From Carallia brachiata (taxonomy: Eukaryota; Streptophyta; Magnoliopsida; Malpighiales; Rhizophoraceae): a DNA stretch of 64,000 nt. Positions 1-12,829 of the stretch are shown in pieces. Within the stretch, counting starts at the first letter, position 1; the number at the start of each line of letters is the position of its first letter. The DNA is taken from assembly GCA_021464245.1 (NCBI GenBank), contig JADCRB010000016.1, positions 4,519,250-4,583,249 of the forward strand, in the 5' to 3' direction. Under the pieces are notes generated by a model. That model was not told the origin of the DNA, ran no database searches, and worked only from the letters and a program-made list of their open reading frames with translations. Both the position numbers and the translations under genes were made by a program.

Positions 1-1
1 T

Positions 2-200
2 ACAAAAATTTTTGGATGTCTTATATATCCTCTGCTACGTCCCTATAATAAACATAAAGTGGCTTTTCACAGCAAAAAATGTGTCTACTTGGGAATTTCT
101 CCAAATCATAATGGCTATTATTGCTTAGACATGGATTCAGGTCGTGTGTATGTGGTTAAGCATGTCAAATTTGATGAACCTACTTTCCATAGACTAAACA
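2..200 (+). pseudogene. copia integrase C-terminal fragment
   Basis: Frame 2 from base 2 reads FGCLIYPLLRPYN, then KKCVYLGISPNHNGYYCLD, then GRVYVVKHVKFDE. This is the familiar end of copia integrases, in which a cysteine-bearing region leads into the LGY/S..HKGYRCLD block and the R(V)Y.S.HV.FDE block. It is cut at its 5' side by the window edge. A Ser/Thr/His-rich linker with no domain follows (about 200-690), as usual between copia integrase and RT; its 135-residue frame at 259-666 is that linker and not a separate gene. Confidence 0.88.
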
Positions 201-689
201 ACCACCAAGCAATCTAGTCAACATTGGACACGCAAACTCTCAACTGTGGCTCCAACTAATGACCGTAATTCCATCACACATGGGTTCCTCGATAGGTATG
301 ACCGCTTCTTCCTTTTCTTCTCTGTCTTCAAGTAACTCTTATCCCTTATCCCAGTGGGTTCCTTTATCCCCACAGCTTACGAAATCCTCATCCAAATCTT
401 CTCATACTTCCTCATCCAAATCACTCAATCATCACCAAGCTCACACTAACTTATCATCTCCAGTGTCCCATTCTACCTCTAGCTCTTTTTCTCAATCACC
501 TGGTCATAATCTTGTAGTTGATCTAACCTCCTCTCCTAACAACCGTGACACATCACCTCCATGTTCTCCTCATAATTCCATCGTTAATCAAACTCACACA
601 ATGACTCTCCGCCCAACAATTTTAGCTCGTAAACAAGCTCATGCTACCACATTAGATTCCACATAGTGCAACCACCTTCAAATTGAACC

Positions 690-1624
690 ATTAAATTATT
701 CCCAAGCCCAACCTTATAAAGAATGGCAATCTGCCATGAATGATGAGAGGCAGGCTCTCCTTGCCAATCATACTTGGACTTTGGTCCCTTGGCCTCTAGA
801 CAAAAATATTGTTGGCTCCAATTGGATATATCATATCAAAAGAAAAGCTGACGGTACAGGTATAAAGCCCATCTTGTAGCCAAGGGTTTAACCCAAAAAT
901 CTGGAATTGATTTTTAGGAGACGTTTAGTCAAGTGGTTAGAGCAACCACAATATGTCTCCTTCTCTCTTTGGCAACAATTCATAGCTAGGCCATAAAACA
1001 ATTGGATGTGTCCAAAGCCTTTTTGCATGGTTATCTTCAAGAAGAAATATATATGAATCAACCTATAGGCTTTATTGATCCTATCAAGCCCTCTCATGTT
1101 TATCATTTGAATGAATCAATCTATGGTCTAAAGCAAGTGCCTCAGGCATGGTTTCATCGCCTCAGTGCTTTTATCCTCTTTCTGGCTTTCATGCCTTTAA
1201 AGCGGATACTTCCGTATTTATTTTTTATCAAGGAGATCAAAAAATGTATATTCTTTGTTATGTTGATGATTTAATTCTGACAGGCTCTTCTTCTTCACTA
1301 ATTCAAAGGTTTCTTACTACCATCAAATTGGAATTTCCAGTCCGTGATATGGGTGACTTACATTATTTTTTGGGCATTGAGGTGTCTTCTCATCTTTCGA
1401 GTGTGATTCTCTCTCAACAACACTCTATTCAGGATTTGCAATGTCGCACGGGCATAGAATCTGCCAAGCCATGTCTCTCTCCAATGGTGGTCAATCCTCC
1501 TCTGACAAAAGTAGCGAGTGCATTATTCCCTCATGGTGATCTATATTGCCAAGTGGTGGGGGCCTTAAAATATTTGACGATGACTAGATCGAACATTGCT
1601 TTCTCTGTAAACAAACTTTGTTAG
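690..1624 (+). pseudogene. copia reverse transcriptase fragment
   Basis: Copies RNA into DNA in intact elements. Visible blocks are an EWQSAMNDE start, then a VGSNWIYHIKRKADG-type block, then [20 protein letters not shown] (position ~1000), [11 protein letters not shown] (~1120), and the catalytic YVDD at 1259-1270 followed by LILTG, then the DMGDLHYFLGIE block (~1345). An in-frame TAG at 915-917 and a frameshift near 1190, between the palm start and the YVDD block, inactivate it. Both Asp of YVDD are present. Confidence 0.92.
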
Positions 1625-1639
1625 TTCATACATCAACCT

Positions 1640-2205
1640 TGTGATGATCATTGAAAAGCTGTCAAACGCTTTCTTTGACATCATAAGGGTACGATCCATC
1701 ATAGCCTTCTTCTCTCCAAGCAATCCACCATCTCACTTCATTGCTTCAATGATAGCAATTGGGCAGGCTGTCCAAATGATCGTCATTCTACAAACAAGTA
1801 TGGCATCTATTTAGGAAAGTCTCTTATCTCTTGGATGTCATGAAAGGACCCCTCTATTGCTCACTTTCAACTGAGAGTGAATATAAAGCTCTAGCCAATG
1901 CGACGACGGAAATGTTGTGGGTTCAATCTTTGTTAAAAGAACTCGGATTTCCTTATATTGATTCCCTTATACTATGGTGTGATAATCTTGGGGCAATTTA
2001 CCTAGCAGCTAATCTAGTTTTCCATGCGTGTACCAAAAATATTGAGATTGATTATCATTTTGTACGAGAACAAGTTGTTGCTGGACAATTGCAAGTTCAA
2101 TTCATCTCTACGGCTAATCAAATCGTTGATGTGTTCACCAAGCCACTGCCCTCCTCTCGTTTTAGCTTCCTCCGAGACAAGCTTAGTCGTCTTCCAGTCC
2201 ATTGG
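1640..2205 (+). pseudogene. copia RNase H fragment
   Basis: Continues the copia pol. Recognisable are LSTESEYKALANATTEMLW (the copia S.TEAEY.A...A..E..W block), WCDNLGAIYLAAN, IEIDYHFVREQV and STANQIVDVFTKPLP. These match the C-terminal RNase H of copia elements. The 5' third (1640-1830) is frame-shifted. The open frame runs a short way into the LTR, as is normal when the stop is lost or lies near the polypurine tract. Confidence 0.9.
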
Positions 2206-2216
2206 CTTGAGGAGGG

Positions 2217-2402
2217 TGTTAATGGATTGGCTATTATCCATGTGGATTGGCTATTATTCATGCGTAGTTTTATCAATTGGTTTCGTTTATTGCCTAGTTG
2301 ATCTTAACGGTTTCCATCTTACATATAAATATACATAGATACATACATATATATATATATAAGTGAATAGACAGTATTTTCATTCCTTCTCAAATATTAA
2401 CA
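2217..2402 (+). repeat. copia LTR, 186 bp
   Basis: Begins TGTTAATGG right after a purine tract (GAGGAGGG) and ends ATATTAACA. The termini TGTTAA/TTAACA are perfect inverted repeats, and the LTR is followed with no gap by a tRNA-primer site. A TATA-rich stretch (about 2325-2361) lies inside. The 186 bp length is short but within the copia range. Confidence 0.85.
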
Positions 2403-2414
2403 TGGTACCAGAGC
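2403..2414 (+). other. retrotransposon primer-binding site
   Basis: TGGTACCAGAGC directly abuts the LTR end. It differs by one base from TGGTATCAGAGC, the initiator-Met tRNA primer site used by plant copia elements. A primer site belongs downstream of a 5' LTR, so the LTR at 2217-2402 also serves a second element. Confidence 0.85.
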
Positions 2415-2720
2415 TCTAAAGCCTTAATATAGCATCCTCTTCCTCAAGCACTTATTAAACTTCCCAAGTAATCCTTTCCATCGCAAACACTATTACATAT
2501 ACTCCCATTTCTGCCAGTCAAACATTCTCTGTCAAATTAAATCCTAGAAATTACCTAGCTTGAAAAACTCAATTTGTTTCTTTACTAAATTATCAAAAAC
2601 TCATTGGTTTTATATGGACCATTAGATGATTGCATTCATATAAAATTAAAAAACTGATAAACTATTAAAACGGTTCGATGAGATTGTATAACTATCCATT
2701 ACTACCTATGTGAAGCTATC
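2415..2720 (+). pseudogene. gag start of a second copia element (truncated)
   Basis: The frame from about 2475 reads TFSVKLNPRNYLA, a stop, KTQFVSLLNYQKLIGFI, then shifts. This is the N-terminal copia gag block (F.VKL...NY..W..Q...LL....L.GF). The stop replaces the conserved Trp of that block. Similarity fades by about 2720, so the second element is truncated there. Confidence 0.75.
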
Positions 2721-4100
2721 TAATATTACTCATACAAAAAAAAGACCACTTATTCTCCTTTTGTTCCCTTTTTTTGTTCCCTTTAATAAATAATTTGTAC
2801 CATATGTATTTATTTCTATGTATATTCTTCGAATATACTTCACGTAAAACAACACAAAGTACAGTAAAGGCAATTACATGTGGGCCCACTCAATATACTT
2901 TTACACAATTTTCATATGTGCAATTTCCTTTCTTACACTTTTTTCTCTTTAAATCTTTAATAAACCCCCTCTTTTGCAGGCCCCACCTTTGCAGCTGCGA
3001 AGTTGCCCTTAAAAAAAAAAAAAAAGAAGATTGTGAATCTGGTTTACAATACTTGAGCCACGAGGAATTTTGACAAGTTCAACATTTGTTATGTAATATT
3101 ACGCGTAAATCCTCGTTGTCCCAATCTATTGTCATTTCTTCTTATGATTCGTTTGCTCAATTTCACAGATTGAGCATATGTTAATTAAATTGAAAAATTG
3201 TCTTTAGATTTAAAAAACAATCACTTGGACTGAACACCTTGACATCTATATGCATATTTTTTTTATTTTCTGTTCAAAACATTCTTTGTGCTTGGGAAGA
3301 CATTGTTGCATATCGTTATAGAGGTTTTTGTTTTTTTAATCCGATTTTGTGTTGACACCTCTAGTGCATACTTTTTCCTCTGAATTAATAATCATCATTT
3401 AATGTTACTTAATACTTTCTTATTCCAAAATCAAGAGCCTTAGCATATTCCTTGCCATTGAATCCAATATACTAATCATATCATTGACGCTGCCTGGGAC
3501 ATCAATAGGCTGCCTTATGAATATAAGGGTGTCGTCCAATTGCAGCCAATTTTTGGCATTCGAATTGACCTTTAATGGCTCCCTTGGCAAAATCCACTTC
3601 TTCTTTTTTTTTTTTTTAAAAAGCCACATCAACATTTAATGTTCTTCCCGAGTAGTTATAAAAGTAATCTCCCAAGTGAAAATTGTATCCAAGAAGGGAG
3701 GGTGTCATTGAATGAAGGTCAAACCGTGACAAAATATAAGTGGAAAACAAAACAAAACAAAAACCCAACACAAGAAAAAGTTGAATGTGTGGGTCTCCAA
3801 CTCATGCCCTACTGGGATTATCATTCTAAATCATTTGTTATGTAATTGATTATGTATGAATGCAATTTTGCATACCAGCTTTCTGTGTGCAAATATCGGT
3901 GTCCGAGGTTGCTAATGGATCATGATGTACGAAGTAGCAGAAATGGCTCGCTGCACACACATTCCCACGATCTTCAATTCAAGACAATGAGGGACACCCC
4001 TTACCAATACACAGTTGTTCTTTAAGTGGACTAGAGAATTGATGGAGGATGAGGCATGTGGGACGGGGAAGCTTGCATGTTGATTTGTTGACTTGAGAAT
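2721..4100. other. intergenic, no feature recognised
   Basis: AT-rich spacer with A or T homopolymers (for example near 3010, 3605). Short open frames show no family signature. Confidence 0.6.
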
Positions 4101-6186
4101 AAGGATTAATGCCATTTTAGTCTGAAATCTTTTAAGATTTTTTTAATATAGTCCTATACATTTTTTTGTTTATTTTAGTCTTATAACTATGGTTTTAGCT
4201 GCAATTAAGTCCTATATAGATGAAACTATTAGTCAAAATGTTAACATACACATTTGACTCGAGGAAATACCCAAATGCTACATTAAAAGACAAACATACA
4301 TGTGAAAACAAAAAGTACACTCTCTTAAATTGTATTTCCCCTCCTAAGTCCTTTTTTCCCTTCTCAAATCTTTATTTCCCTAAACTTGAGGAAAAACAAT
4401 GATAAAAATTTTGTCAATCTTTTATCACCTATTGATATTAAATTTAAAAAAAAAAAAAACTAAATGACATAATCATCTTAAATTGCCAAATCAAAATGTT
4501 GTTTACAACAATTGCACTTAATAGTCATAAGTTTTTCCTCTAATAGATGACACGATATTATCCTTAATGGTGTTCAGTCACATCATATAAAAAAGACTTA
4601 GCAATACAAGTCTAGTCACAAAAAGACAACAAAAAACATGGCACAGCTACATTTGCTATAGTTAATTCTTCTTTTTTTACTTATTTTGCCTGCTTTTGTT
4701 TAATTGGAATTTTCTTCTGCTTGGCATCTCGCATACCGTGAACAAAAGAATAGCATGGTTTAGACATTGAATGCAAATTAGAGCTACAATAGGCTATGTC
4801 AAAATTTCCAAAAACTTTATGAGATAGACTACAATACTAACTAACAGATGTTGTGGTGTTACAACATTATAGCTTCTATGAGCTAAGGGCCTGGTAGATT
4901 GGCTCAAAGTTGAAGCAATTTTTCGAGATCCACAAGGTTGTGCATTTTGGGCTTAACTTTCTTGAGTTTGCACTAGTTTAGTTTTCTTCTATTTGGTCTT
5001 ACCAGATGAACCACTTGACCTATGGATATTGTCCAATAGATTACTTGACATCTATATTTGATATAGCTTGGGATTTGACGCATGGAATTTATAAATAAAT
5101 AAATAAAAGGATGATGACTTTGCAATCAAGTTGACATCTACATGGTTTTTGAAAAAAGTAAGATGGTTGTTCTGCGAGTGGGAGAGGTACGAATTTGCTG
5201 CTATTGCCTTTTTTTTGTGAAGTGGAATAGAAACTCAACTCAATTTCATTGGTGAGTCAATTTTATATTTGCAAATAAGAAGCAGATATAACAAGAAGCT
5301 AAAAAAGGACGAGATATATATAGAGACACACACAAAAATCAAACAAAAAGTAGAAAAGAACAAGCAAAAATGTTTTATTTTTACACAAAGCTAAACCAGA
5401 TTCTCATCTACCTACACCCCAAGAGGACAATATAGCTTCCAATCCACGAAATTTCACTTTTAAAACCCTTTAATGTGAGTTTTCAATCTCTAAGCCATCA
5501 CAAACCCACCCTAATACTAAACCCACAAACTAATTTATAGAAAGCACTTGATTACAGTAAACCATAGAGATAAAACAATGAGAAACACCATATGTCAAAA
5601 ACCCAAAAATACCCATTGGTCATAAACCCTAGATTACCACAAAACTTAGAGAGAATTGAAGAGAAACCCCACATAATAGCAAACCCTAGAAAAAAAAAAA
5701 AAAAAGGATCAAAATTTCAACTAGCGACTACCTTTTCGATGTTCACTTGCAATTTCCACTCTTTTGCACCCAAGTGAGATCAATTAGATAACAGATGAGA
5801 GGAAAGCTTCAGTCATCAATTGTTTTTGAGTTGAGAGGGGAAGAAATTGGTTTGGTGCTTTATGACTTTTAGGTTTTCTCTAGAAAGGGGGTTTGAAATC
5901 GGGTTATGGGAAAGGGAATTAGGGGAAAATCTAAAAACAAGATTTAGGAGATTTGTTTTTTTTTTAAAAAAAAACGAAGTATTTTGTTAAAAATTGTGTT
6001 TTTATATTTGTGTATTTTCTAGAGTCAAATACATATTTTAACGTTTTGACTAACAGTTTTGTCCATGTAGAACTTAATTGTAGCTGAAACCATAGTTATA
6101 GAACTAAAATAAAAACAAAAAAAGATATAGGATTAGATTTAAAAAAATCCCAAAAAGTTTAGAACGAAAATGGTATTAATCTCCTT
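4101..6186. mobile_element. non-autonomous DNA transposon with long TIRs
   Basis: The left arm (about 4101-4280) and right arm (about 6000-6186) are inverted copies of each other. Left GGATTAATGCCATTTTAGTC pairs with right GAAAATGGTATTAATC, and both share the blocks TATAACTATGGTTT and AGTCAAAA.GTTAA in opposite orientation. Total length is about 2.1 kb. Long TIRs without an internal transposase fit a MULE-like non-autonomous element. I could not define a clean target duplication. The interior has no convincing ORF; on the minus strand at 5500-5900 it reads like gene leader sequence (CTAGGGTTT motifs), which may be captured host DNA. Confidence 0.75.
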
Positions 6187-6189
6187 AAG

Positions 6190-6213
6190 CACACACACAC
6201 ACACACACACACA
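6190..6213. repeat. (CA)n microsatellite
   Basis: Twelve uninterrupted CA repeats just outside the right arm of the TIR element. Confidence 0.95.
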
Positions 6214-6789
6214 AGTGGGTTGGCATGACTCTGACAAAATCAACATGTATGGTTTTAATCATTCAAAAAAGGTTACAACCAGGATATATTTATCCAATCA
6301 TTTGAATTGTTAACATATAACAACATAGCGTTAGATCAATTACAAAACCATTTAGTATTGTAATAAGTTTCAATCTAATCATTTGTTATCTAGAATTTGT
6401 GGGAAGCATATATACGTACATTCAGATAAATAACCCTATCTATATTATATGCATCTCTCATATATCTAAATAAATGTTTACAAATACATCATAACTTTCC
6501 CTATTTACAAATGCGCTTGTTGAGCTATATTTTTACATGTATGCATAAATTACAAATAAATTCTTAATATGTAATTAGCTAAACAATCTATTAAAAGATC
6601 AAACAATAATATATACCCATGCTAAACAGCACAATGGAGCTGAAGTACATTTATTGTTTTGCAATGCTAAGCATTATCACTTATGATAGGTTCAATATTT
6701 GCATAAGTTTTATGCATATTTTTATAGATAATTTGATGTTTATTTATGTAAATACTGTGAATTTTGGCAAATTTTATATCGTGTTGGCT

Positions 6790-8110
6790 ATGTTATGTTT
6801 TATAGGATAAAGGGATGCAATCAGTGTATTTGATGAAACTCTTAGAAACCTATCAAGTTTGAAGAGAGTTTGAAAGAAGCGAAGAACCAAAAGAAGCAAA
6901 CTTAGATTGGGTTAAAAAGCTTATTTGTGGTTTAATTTGAGTAGAATTCTATATATTTGCACACTTCTCGGTATTTTGACCATAACTTCCTCTACACAAG
7001 TCAGAATTGGGCAATTCTTGAGCTGAATCGAAGCTAAGAGATAGAGCTACAATTTTTCCATTTTAACCAAGTTCAGATTCTACCCGAAAGGAATCAAAAA
7101 TCGAACTAGAAGTCACAAGGTCAATACTGTCTAGAAATTTCCAAATCCTTTTCTGACTCGAATTTAGATATTTTAGGATTTTTACTTTAGTATTTTTGAG
7201 TGAGGAATATATATAACCAAGTTACAGAAAATTACAAGGACTTTTAGGCTTTTATTTTAATGCAAGATAGAGAAAGAATACGGTGAGCAGATGAGAAGGA
7301 TGCAAGGAAGGAATGCGAAGACATCAAACACGAGTTTTTCAATTCCTTTTCTTTCCCTTCTTTTTCTTTTGAACTCTATTATGTTGAATACTAGTTTTTC
7401 ATTGGTTATAAACATGAGTAACTAAAATGCTAAACTAGGGCGAAAGATATTTAGCCTAATTTAGAGTTGTGTTATTTGAATTTTGTGGATATTTAGATGT
7501 TTTTTTGATTATATTGCAATTACATGTTGAGAACTCTATTTGATTTATCTATTTTGTTTTGAATTATAATTTTGTGCTTAATAACCATGAAAGTAGTCAT
7601 GGATTTGTGTTGAAATCGACTGGCGAAACACAAGTTGTGCACTAAATAGTTAAAAATATAAACTTTAAATTAGACATAAGATAAGTTTATATGATGTCCT
7701 TAGAAATTCTATATTCTTAATGAATTTAATCTACTTTTATGTGAGTTCGAGAGAAGATCACAAATAGATTGAATACGGTTAGAATTGCTTGACAAAAAAC
7801 CTTAACTAAAGAAGATGAATTGACACTCAGATCATTATTCTACAAAATTCATGTAATTCGAACTTTCTTGGTGAAAACTCATAGCCCCGATACTCTTTAT
7901 CTTATATTAAATCCTCACTAAAACTGCTATTAGCTTCAATTACTTTAATTTATTCAATTTATAATTTTGTTCTTTAATACTTTTCTCAAACAACAACTTT
8001 TTGTTAAATAACATAAATTATAATTAATTCTTTGTTCCCTTGACTTTGACACCTAGAGTATTTGTTAGGTTATTGTTACTACAATAGGTGCTATACACTT
8101 ACAGGATTTT
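6790..8110 (+). repeat. probable LTR-retrotransposon-derived dispersed repeat
   Basis: Non-coding. It contains phrases that recur in plant gypsy LTR or leader regions: 'ACATGAGTAACTAAA.TGCTAAACTAGGG' near 7405-7440, 'ACCATGAAAGTAGTCATGG' near 7582, 'GTGCACTAAATAGTTA' near 7636, and an end resembling '..TTCCCTTGACTTTGACACC..' then '..ACTACAATAGGTGCTATACACTT' near 8035-8100. Assignment is from memory of such repeats. No paired LTR was found here. Confidence 0.4.
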
Positions 8111-8890
8111 GTCAATCAACATACACCCATCAAATCTACCCTACACCATTGATCATTCCAATTCATGGCATGATGCCCCAATATGAAATGAGCCATCGTT
8201 GATTTGGATGTGATCCAACCCTAAATCCAACTTCAATGAAACCTATTGCTGATGGCCGTCATGGAGTGCCTCTTGTATAAGGCACAAATTCGCAACCTCC
8301 CTAAGCTAATGAGGCTCAACAAAAGTCATATAAGTGATGTGACAACTGCAATAACTCTTGTTCCCTTGCCATGGTTCAAACAACGTCATCAAGGACTGAA
8401 ATCCCAATAGTCTACGCTGGGGCCAACTCCATGGGTGATTATAGACGTGCAATAGGGCTTCTAAATTTTAATTACAGCAATTGACACGTGGCTATGAGTT
8501 CACAAAATATTCACTCACTCTAACCTAAACAAGTCTCTAAAGTATTGTGTCCTATGTTACTATATATGACCCAACATAGATGCAAGGGCCAATTTTTCTA
8601 CGAGGCATAAGGCTATAGAGAACAAGAGTGATCCCAGGGCAATAATTAAATAATTAAATGTGTAACTTCAAATTTTTTATTTTGTGAAAATCAAATTGTT
8701 AATGGAATGCAAATTGAGACAGTTGAATAATATATGTCAAAAAAGAAAAGATAGTAACTTTTGAGTGTAATATTTATATTATATATTGTATTTTTAAAAA
8801 AGTCTAAAAAATATTATATAACTTTTGCGGGAAATTTGTGCATTTGTCCAAGGCATGCTATTTTGAATTACGGGAAAATCATTGCATTAG
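8111..8890. other. intergenic, no feature recognised
   Basis: No long frame on either strand. It may be a decayed retrotransposon interior downstream of the LTR-like repeat, but no gag or pol motif could be read. Confidence 0.4.
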
Positions 8891-9950
8891 TATTAAATGT
8901 TTTTGTACACAAATCCAACACAGTGAAGTCGAAAAGACCTGCACATAGTAGGAGTACAATATGACCAACCTAGCCTTTGACTAAAATGGTCAACATGACC
9001 ATATACAAACGAAACGCAAAGCACATACAGAAAAGACTCTCCAGGGAGAGTAAACACCGAACTAAATCTAAACCTATCTAAGAACAAGATCCTAGACAGA
9101 TCTAAATTAGTTGGACAAAACTGTATAAAATAGCACTCATCGCACTCTGACAGACTTGTGTCAGAACTCGTCCAAGTAAGCCTGGCAACAATTCCCCATA
9201 GTACTAAACTAAAGCTACTACAGCAATACAAACTTAAATAATTAACACATAGCATCCAATTTGATCTAAGCTAACAAGGCGCGTCCCATCTACAATCAAA
9301 AGAAGCAGATGCCATAGGAGGAGGCAGGAGTGACGGCAGTGGTGGTGTCAGCACTGACAGTGGCACTGCCAATAGTGACGTCAGCTGCGTAAAGGAGGAC
9401 AAGCAGCAAAGGATGGTACAAGGGCCCAATGTGCCAAAACCATACACTGCAGACGGCAACAACGGCAGCGCTAGTGGCGTGAATGGCAAGATAGTAGCAA
9501 GACCGGTGATAGCCAACAAAAAGAAGCAGGGACATTGTCAGCACCGAATCTAGAAGTGCAGCCCCATGTTCCGAACTTTGGCAGTGGCAACGGGGCTAAA
9601 ACCATGGCTAACTGTAGAAGGGCCTGGATTTGAGAGATGGGAGGCCCTGGATACTGGATCTGAAGGCAAGATAACTAAAAAACACACTAATTGGCATAAA
9701 ATCAAAGCAAAGGAGGTTGAGAAAAGGGTGGAGGACACTGGAGAGAGGGAGCCACATTGATGAGGAGAGGGTGGTGGAAGGAAAAGAAGAAAAGAAAGGG
9801 CAAAAAAGATGGGAGTGGAAGGGTGGGAAGGTGTGGCTGACAGTGGTAACTAGAGCCACCACCGTCGGTCGACATTGATACTTCAAGGAGTGGTGGTCTA
9901 TGATGATGGGAGAGAGAGAATTGTCAGCCATTTCTACATCTAGGGCATGT
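8891..9950. other. GC-richer island of unknown origin
   Basis: Base composition is clearly richer in G and C than the flanks. Frames of 60-120 codons exist on both strands (for example minus 9608-9931 starting MADNSLSP), but none carries a recognisable domain and they overlap each other. It could be the untranslated part of a minus-strand retroelement or captured gene DNA; undecided. Confidence 0.3.
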
Positions 9951-12829
9951 TAATGATCATGTCAATGCATGATATTCATTTTATTACTGAAACGATACTT
10001 ACAACATCAGCAAGAATTCTAAATTTTGTTTCATATAGTTCCATCCTATCAAAATTTCAATAAAATGACCTTAAGTAACCATTCCCAAGATACAAGGAAA
10101 GATCAAAATCTGTCAACTGAACCACAAAATTTTTTTAAAAAAAAGTTAAAATAGAAATTAGCAATCCAAAATGACCAAGTCTAAAAAAGCAGATTAATAT
10201 TTATACATGGTGAACTTACATAAATTTTTTTAGCTTTTACAAACGAAAAATTAATTAAAAAATAAACAAAAAAGGTAAAAAATGAAAAAATTGAAACCTC
10301 TAACTATAAAAATTTATAAGACCTGAAAGATTTCATCCACCCAAAAAGAAAACAAACGACTTCATACTTTCAAACATTAATTTGTTTTTCAATCAAATGA
10401 AAAACAAAAAACAAAAAAGGAAAGAAACATCAACTTGTTTTTATACTTCGTATTGATAACTCTCAAACAATTCTTGAGGATTTAAATGAACTAGATGTAT
10501 CGAGGAAAGCAAATAATAATATATATGTCAAACAAGTTACAAAGCAATTAACATGGCCACCAACATTAGCCTATGTTCAAAAGCTTATTGTTTGATTTTT
10601 GAGCTATGAAAAATTGAAAGCCAAAACACAAGCTAACGATGAGCTAAATTACCTTGGTTTGCACAATTTCAGACTGAGTATTTGATTGGTTACAAATAAG
10701 TACAATTGCTCAAAATCTCAACTAGCAATTCAATATCAAGATAAGATAAGGGGAAAAAAAAAGCAAATTCAACAAAAAAAAGAGAATTGCAAGAGCAGAG
10801 ATAGTGAAATAGTATCCTAAGGGAGCTCTAGATGGTGGTGCAAAACACATCTGCAAAATATATATATATATATATATATATTTCCTGCAATCAAATCGAA
10901 ATGCAATAAAAAAATAATAAAAAGGAAATTAAAAACACATATCAAATTGTAGGCAACAAACATAATCAACATCTCTCTAAAAGTCGAAAACCTAGCCATA
11001 TTTTCCCTTCCAAAACTACGTATCTAACCGGTTATATATATGTTTATAGATGGCGACTTTTTTGTTCGGATCAATGTTTAAAATTTTTGACTAAGCATAC
11101 AGGATGTGACTCACAAATGAACCAGATCATCTTACAAGAACATGAAAGGGTCAAATATGGTTGAGGGCGACAATTTGGTTATTATCGAAAAAACGGATTT
11201 TATTGTTGTAATTACTATGTAGAGTGTTTAACTTAAACCATTTTTTATTTGATTACTTTGAGCATTGTCACATCTTCCATGTCATCAACAAATTCAGCTA
11301 CAATGTCAATGTTGCTCTTTTTTTTGATTTCAAGCTTTAAGAATGAATAAGCCTTTCTTCTTGAGTAGATAGAGAGAATTTTAAAAGGGGTTCCCCTCTC
11401 TCTACCACCGAGTGCTAGTGAAGCCGGTGATTTTAGCTTTTCTTTCACTCTTATCAACAATCCTTCACACACACACATGCTTAAGGCAGTGAAGATGTGG
11501 TCGCCATTCCAAGGGTGGGTTGTAAAAAACTTGTGTGGTGTCTTGGTAGGGCCGCTTTCAGTGTGCCTTTAGGAGATGTCGTTATTCTCCGTTTCAATTC
11601 AAGGCCACACCTTTTGTTGTAGTCACGGGCGGCAAGGGTGTTTCTCAAGTTCATTACCCAATCTTGTACCATATTTGTGCCTCTTATCCTTCTCTTGCTT
11701 CCTCTCTCTAATTTTTCATTCAATTTTCTCTTTTGCCCTTCAAGGCTAACATTTTAGTTAATTAATTTGATCGATTATTTTGACTATCTCTAATAACTAA
11801 TTTTACAAAAAAAAATAATAATTCTAGTAGACTTGTTGTTTTGTTGATGTTTGAAGTATTTAATTTTTCTTTACATTTTTTAAACAGTCAATTTTTTTTC
11901 AAGTGGCAAAATTGTTAGTAGAAGGATAGTGTTTTCTTTTTTGGACTTATAAATTTCTTTCCTTGAGGCAGTATGGATGGGTGTAGGGCCATGGAGTAGG
12001 CCATAAACTTTTACCCTAATAAATAAAGGTGCACAGACCAAGCAAAGTGCTTAATCCATATACTGACTAAATATTTTATTAATAATTTTTCTTTTAATTC
12101 TTTTTCCAGATTTTAGGATTCAAGGTTTAGAAGGTAGGGTTTAGAATATACGTGTTTAGGGTTTAGGATTTTGGGTTAACACTAATCCAATTATATTTAG
12201 TGTTTAGTTTTCTTTTAAAAATATATTAAACCCAAGTCATACTATATATATACACACACACACCTTCACCACCTTGAAGGACAAGACTTTAAAACGACAT
12301 CGAAATAGTTACGATGCTGAATTAGTGGTTGAATTAAAATTTGGTTAACCATTAGCAAAGACCACTAATTTGCTTGAAACTGCTCGCTTGTAGTTGCATC
12401 ACCTCATTAGTTTTATTATTCACATCACTTGGTCAAAAAAATATGTAGATGTCACTAAATAGTTATAACCACATTGAATTTTCTAGCAGGCAATTATGTA
12501 AAGAGAAAATATACTTGTGTCGGGATTTGCGTGCTGATAGTATCACCAAATGATGTGGCAAAGAATAAGATAAAATAAGAAAATGAAGGAAAAGAATTAA
12601 AAAATGAAGGACGAGGGAGGGCAAAATGGGAGGGAAAAAATTGCACCAAAAGTTGCCGCCAATGACAGAAGTTGCCCATGATTTTGCCATGTGTCAAAAA
12701 TAGTAACCTAGCCGATTGGCATGACCCAGCTTGTATGTGAATTTTGAAGGAAAAAACATAGAGGAGAGTAGTTGGAAAGGTAAAAGCAAGAGAACGGTGG
12801 CACACCAGGGGCTTTGATTTATTTTGCAG
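9951..12829. other. intergenic, low-complexity patches only
   Basis: AT-rich. It holds a (TA)n microsatellite at about 10859-10881 and a degenerate telomere-like stretch (TTTAGGGTTTAGGATTTTGGG) at about 12125-12178. Short frames at 11245-11723 on the minus strand have no family signature. Confidence 0.55.

Larger units (their letters stand above)
1..2216 (+). mobile_element. Ty1/copia retrotransposon, 3' part of pol (decayed)
   Basis: Three pol domains occur in the order integrase C-terminus, reverse transcriptase, RNase H, which is the Ty1/copia order. The stretch then runs into a polypurine tract (about 2209-2216) and an LTR. The coding frame is broken by stops and at least two frameshifts, so it is dead. 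The 5' part (gag, protease, most of integrase) lies outside the window or is lost. Confidence 0.93.

Noticed and set aside
259..666. 135-codon Ser-rich frame as an independent gene
   Set aside because: It is the linker between copia integrase and reverse transcriptase, in the expected place and composition.
8893..9931. Several minus-strand frames in the GC-richer island
   Set aside because: Mutually overlapping, none with a recognisable family; kept only as an unassigned island.
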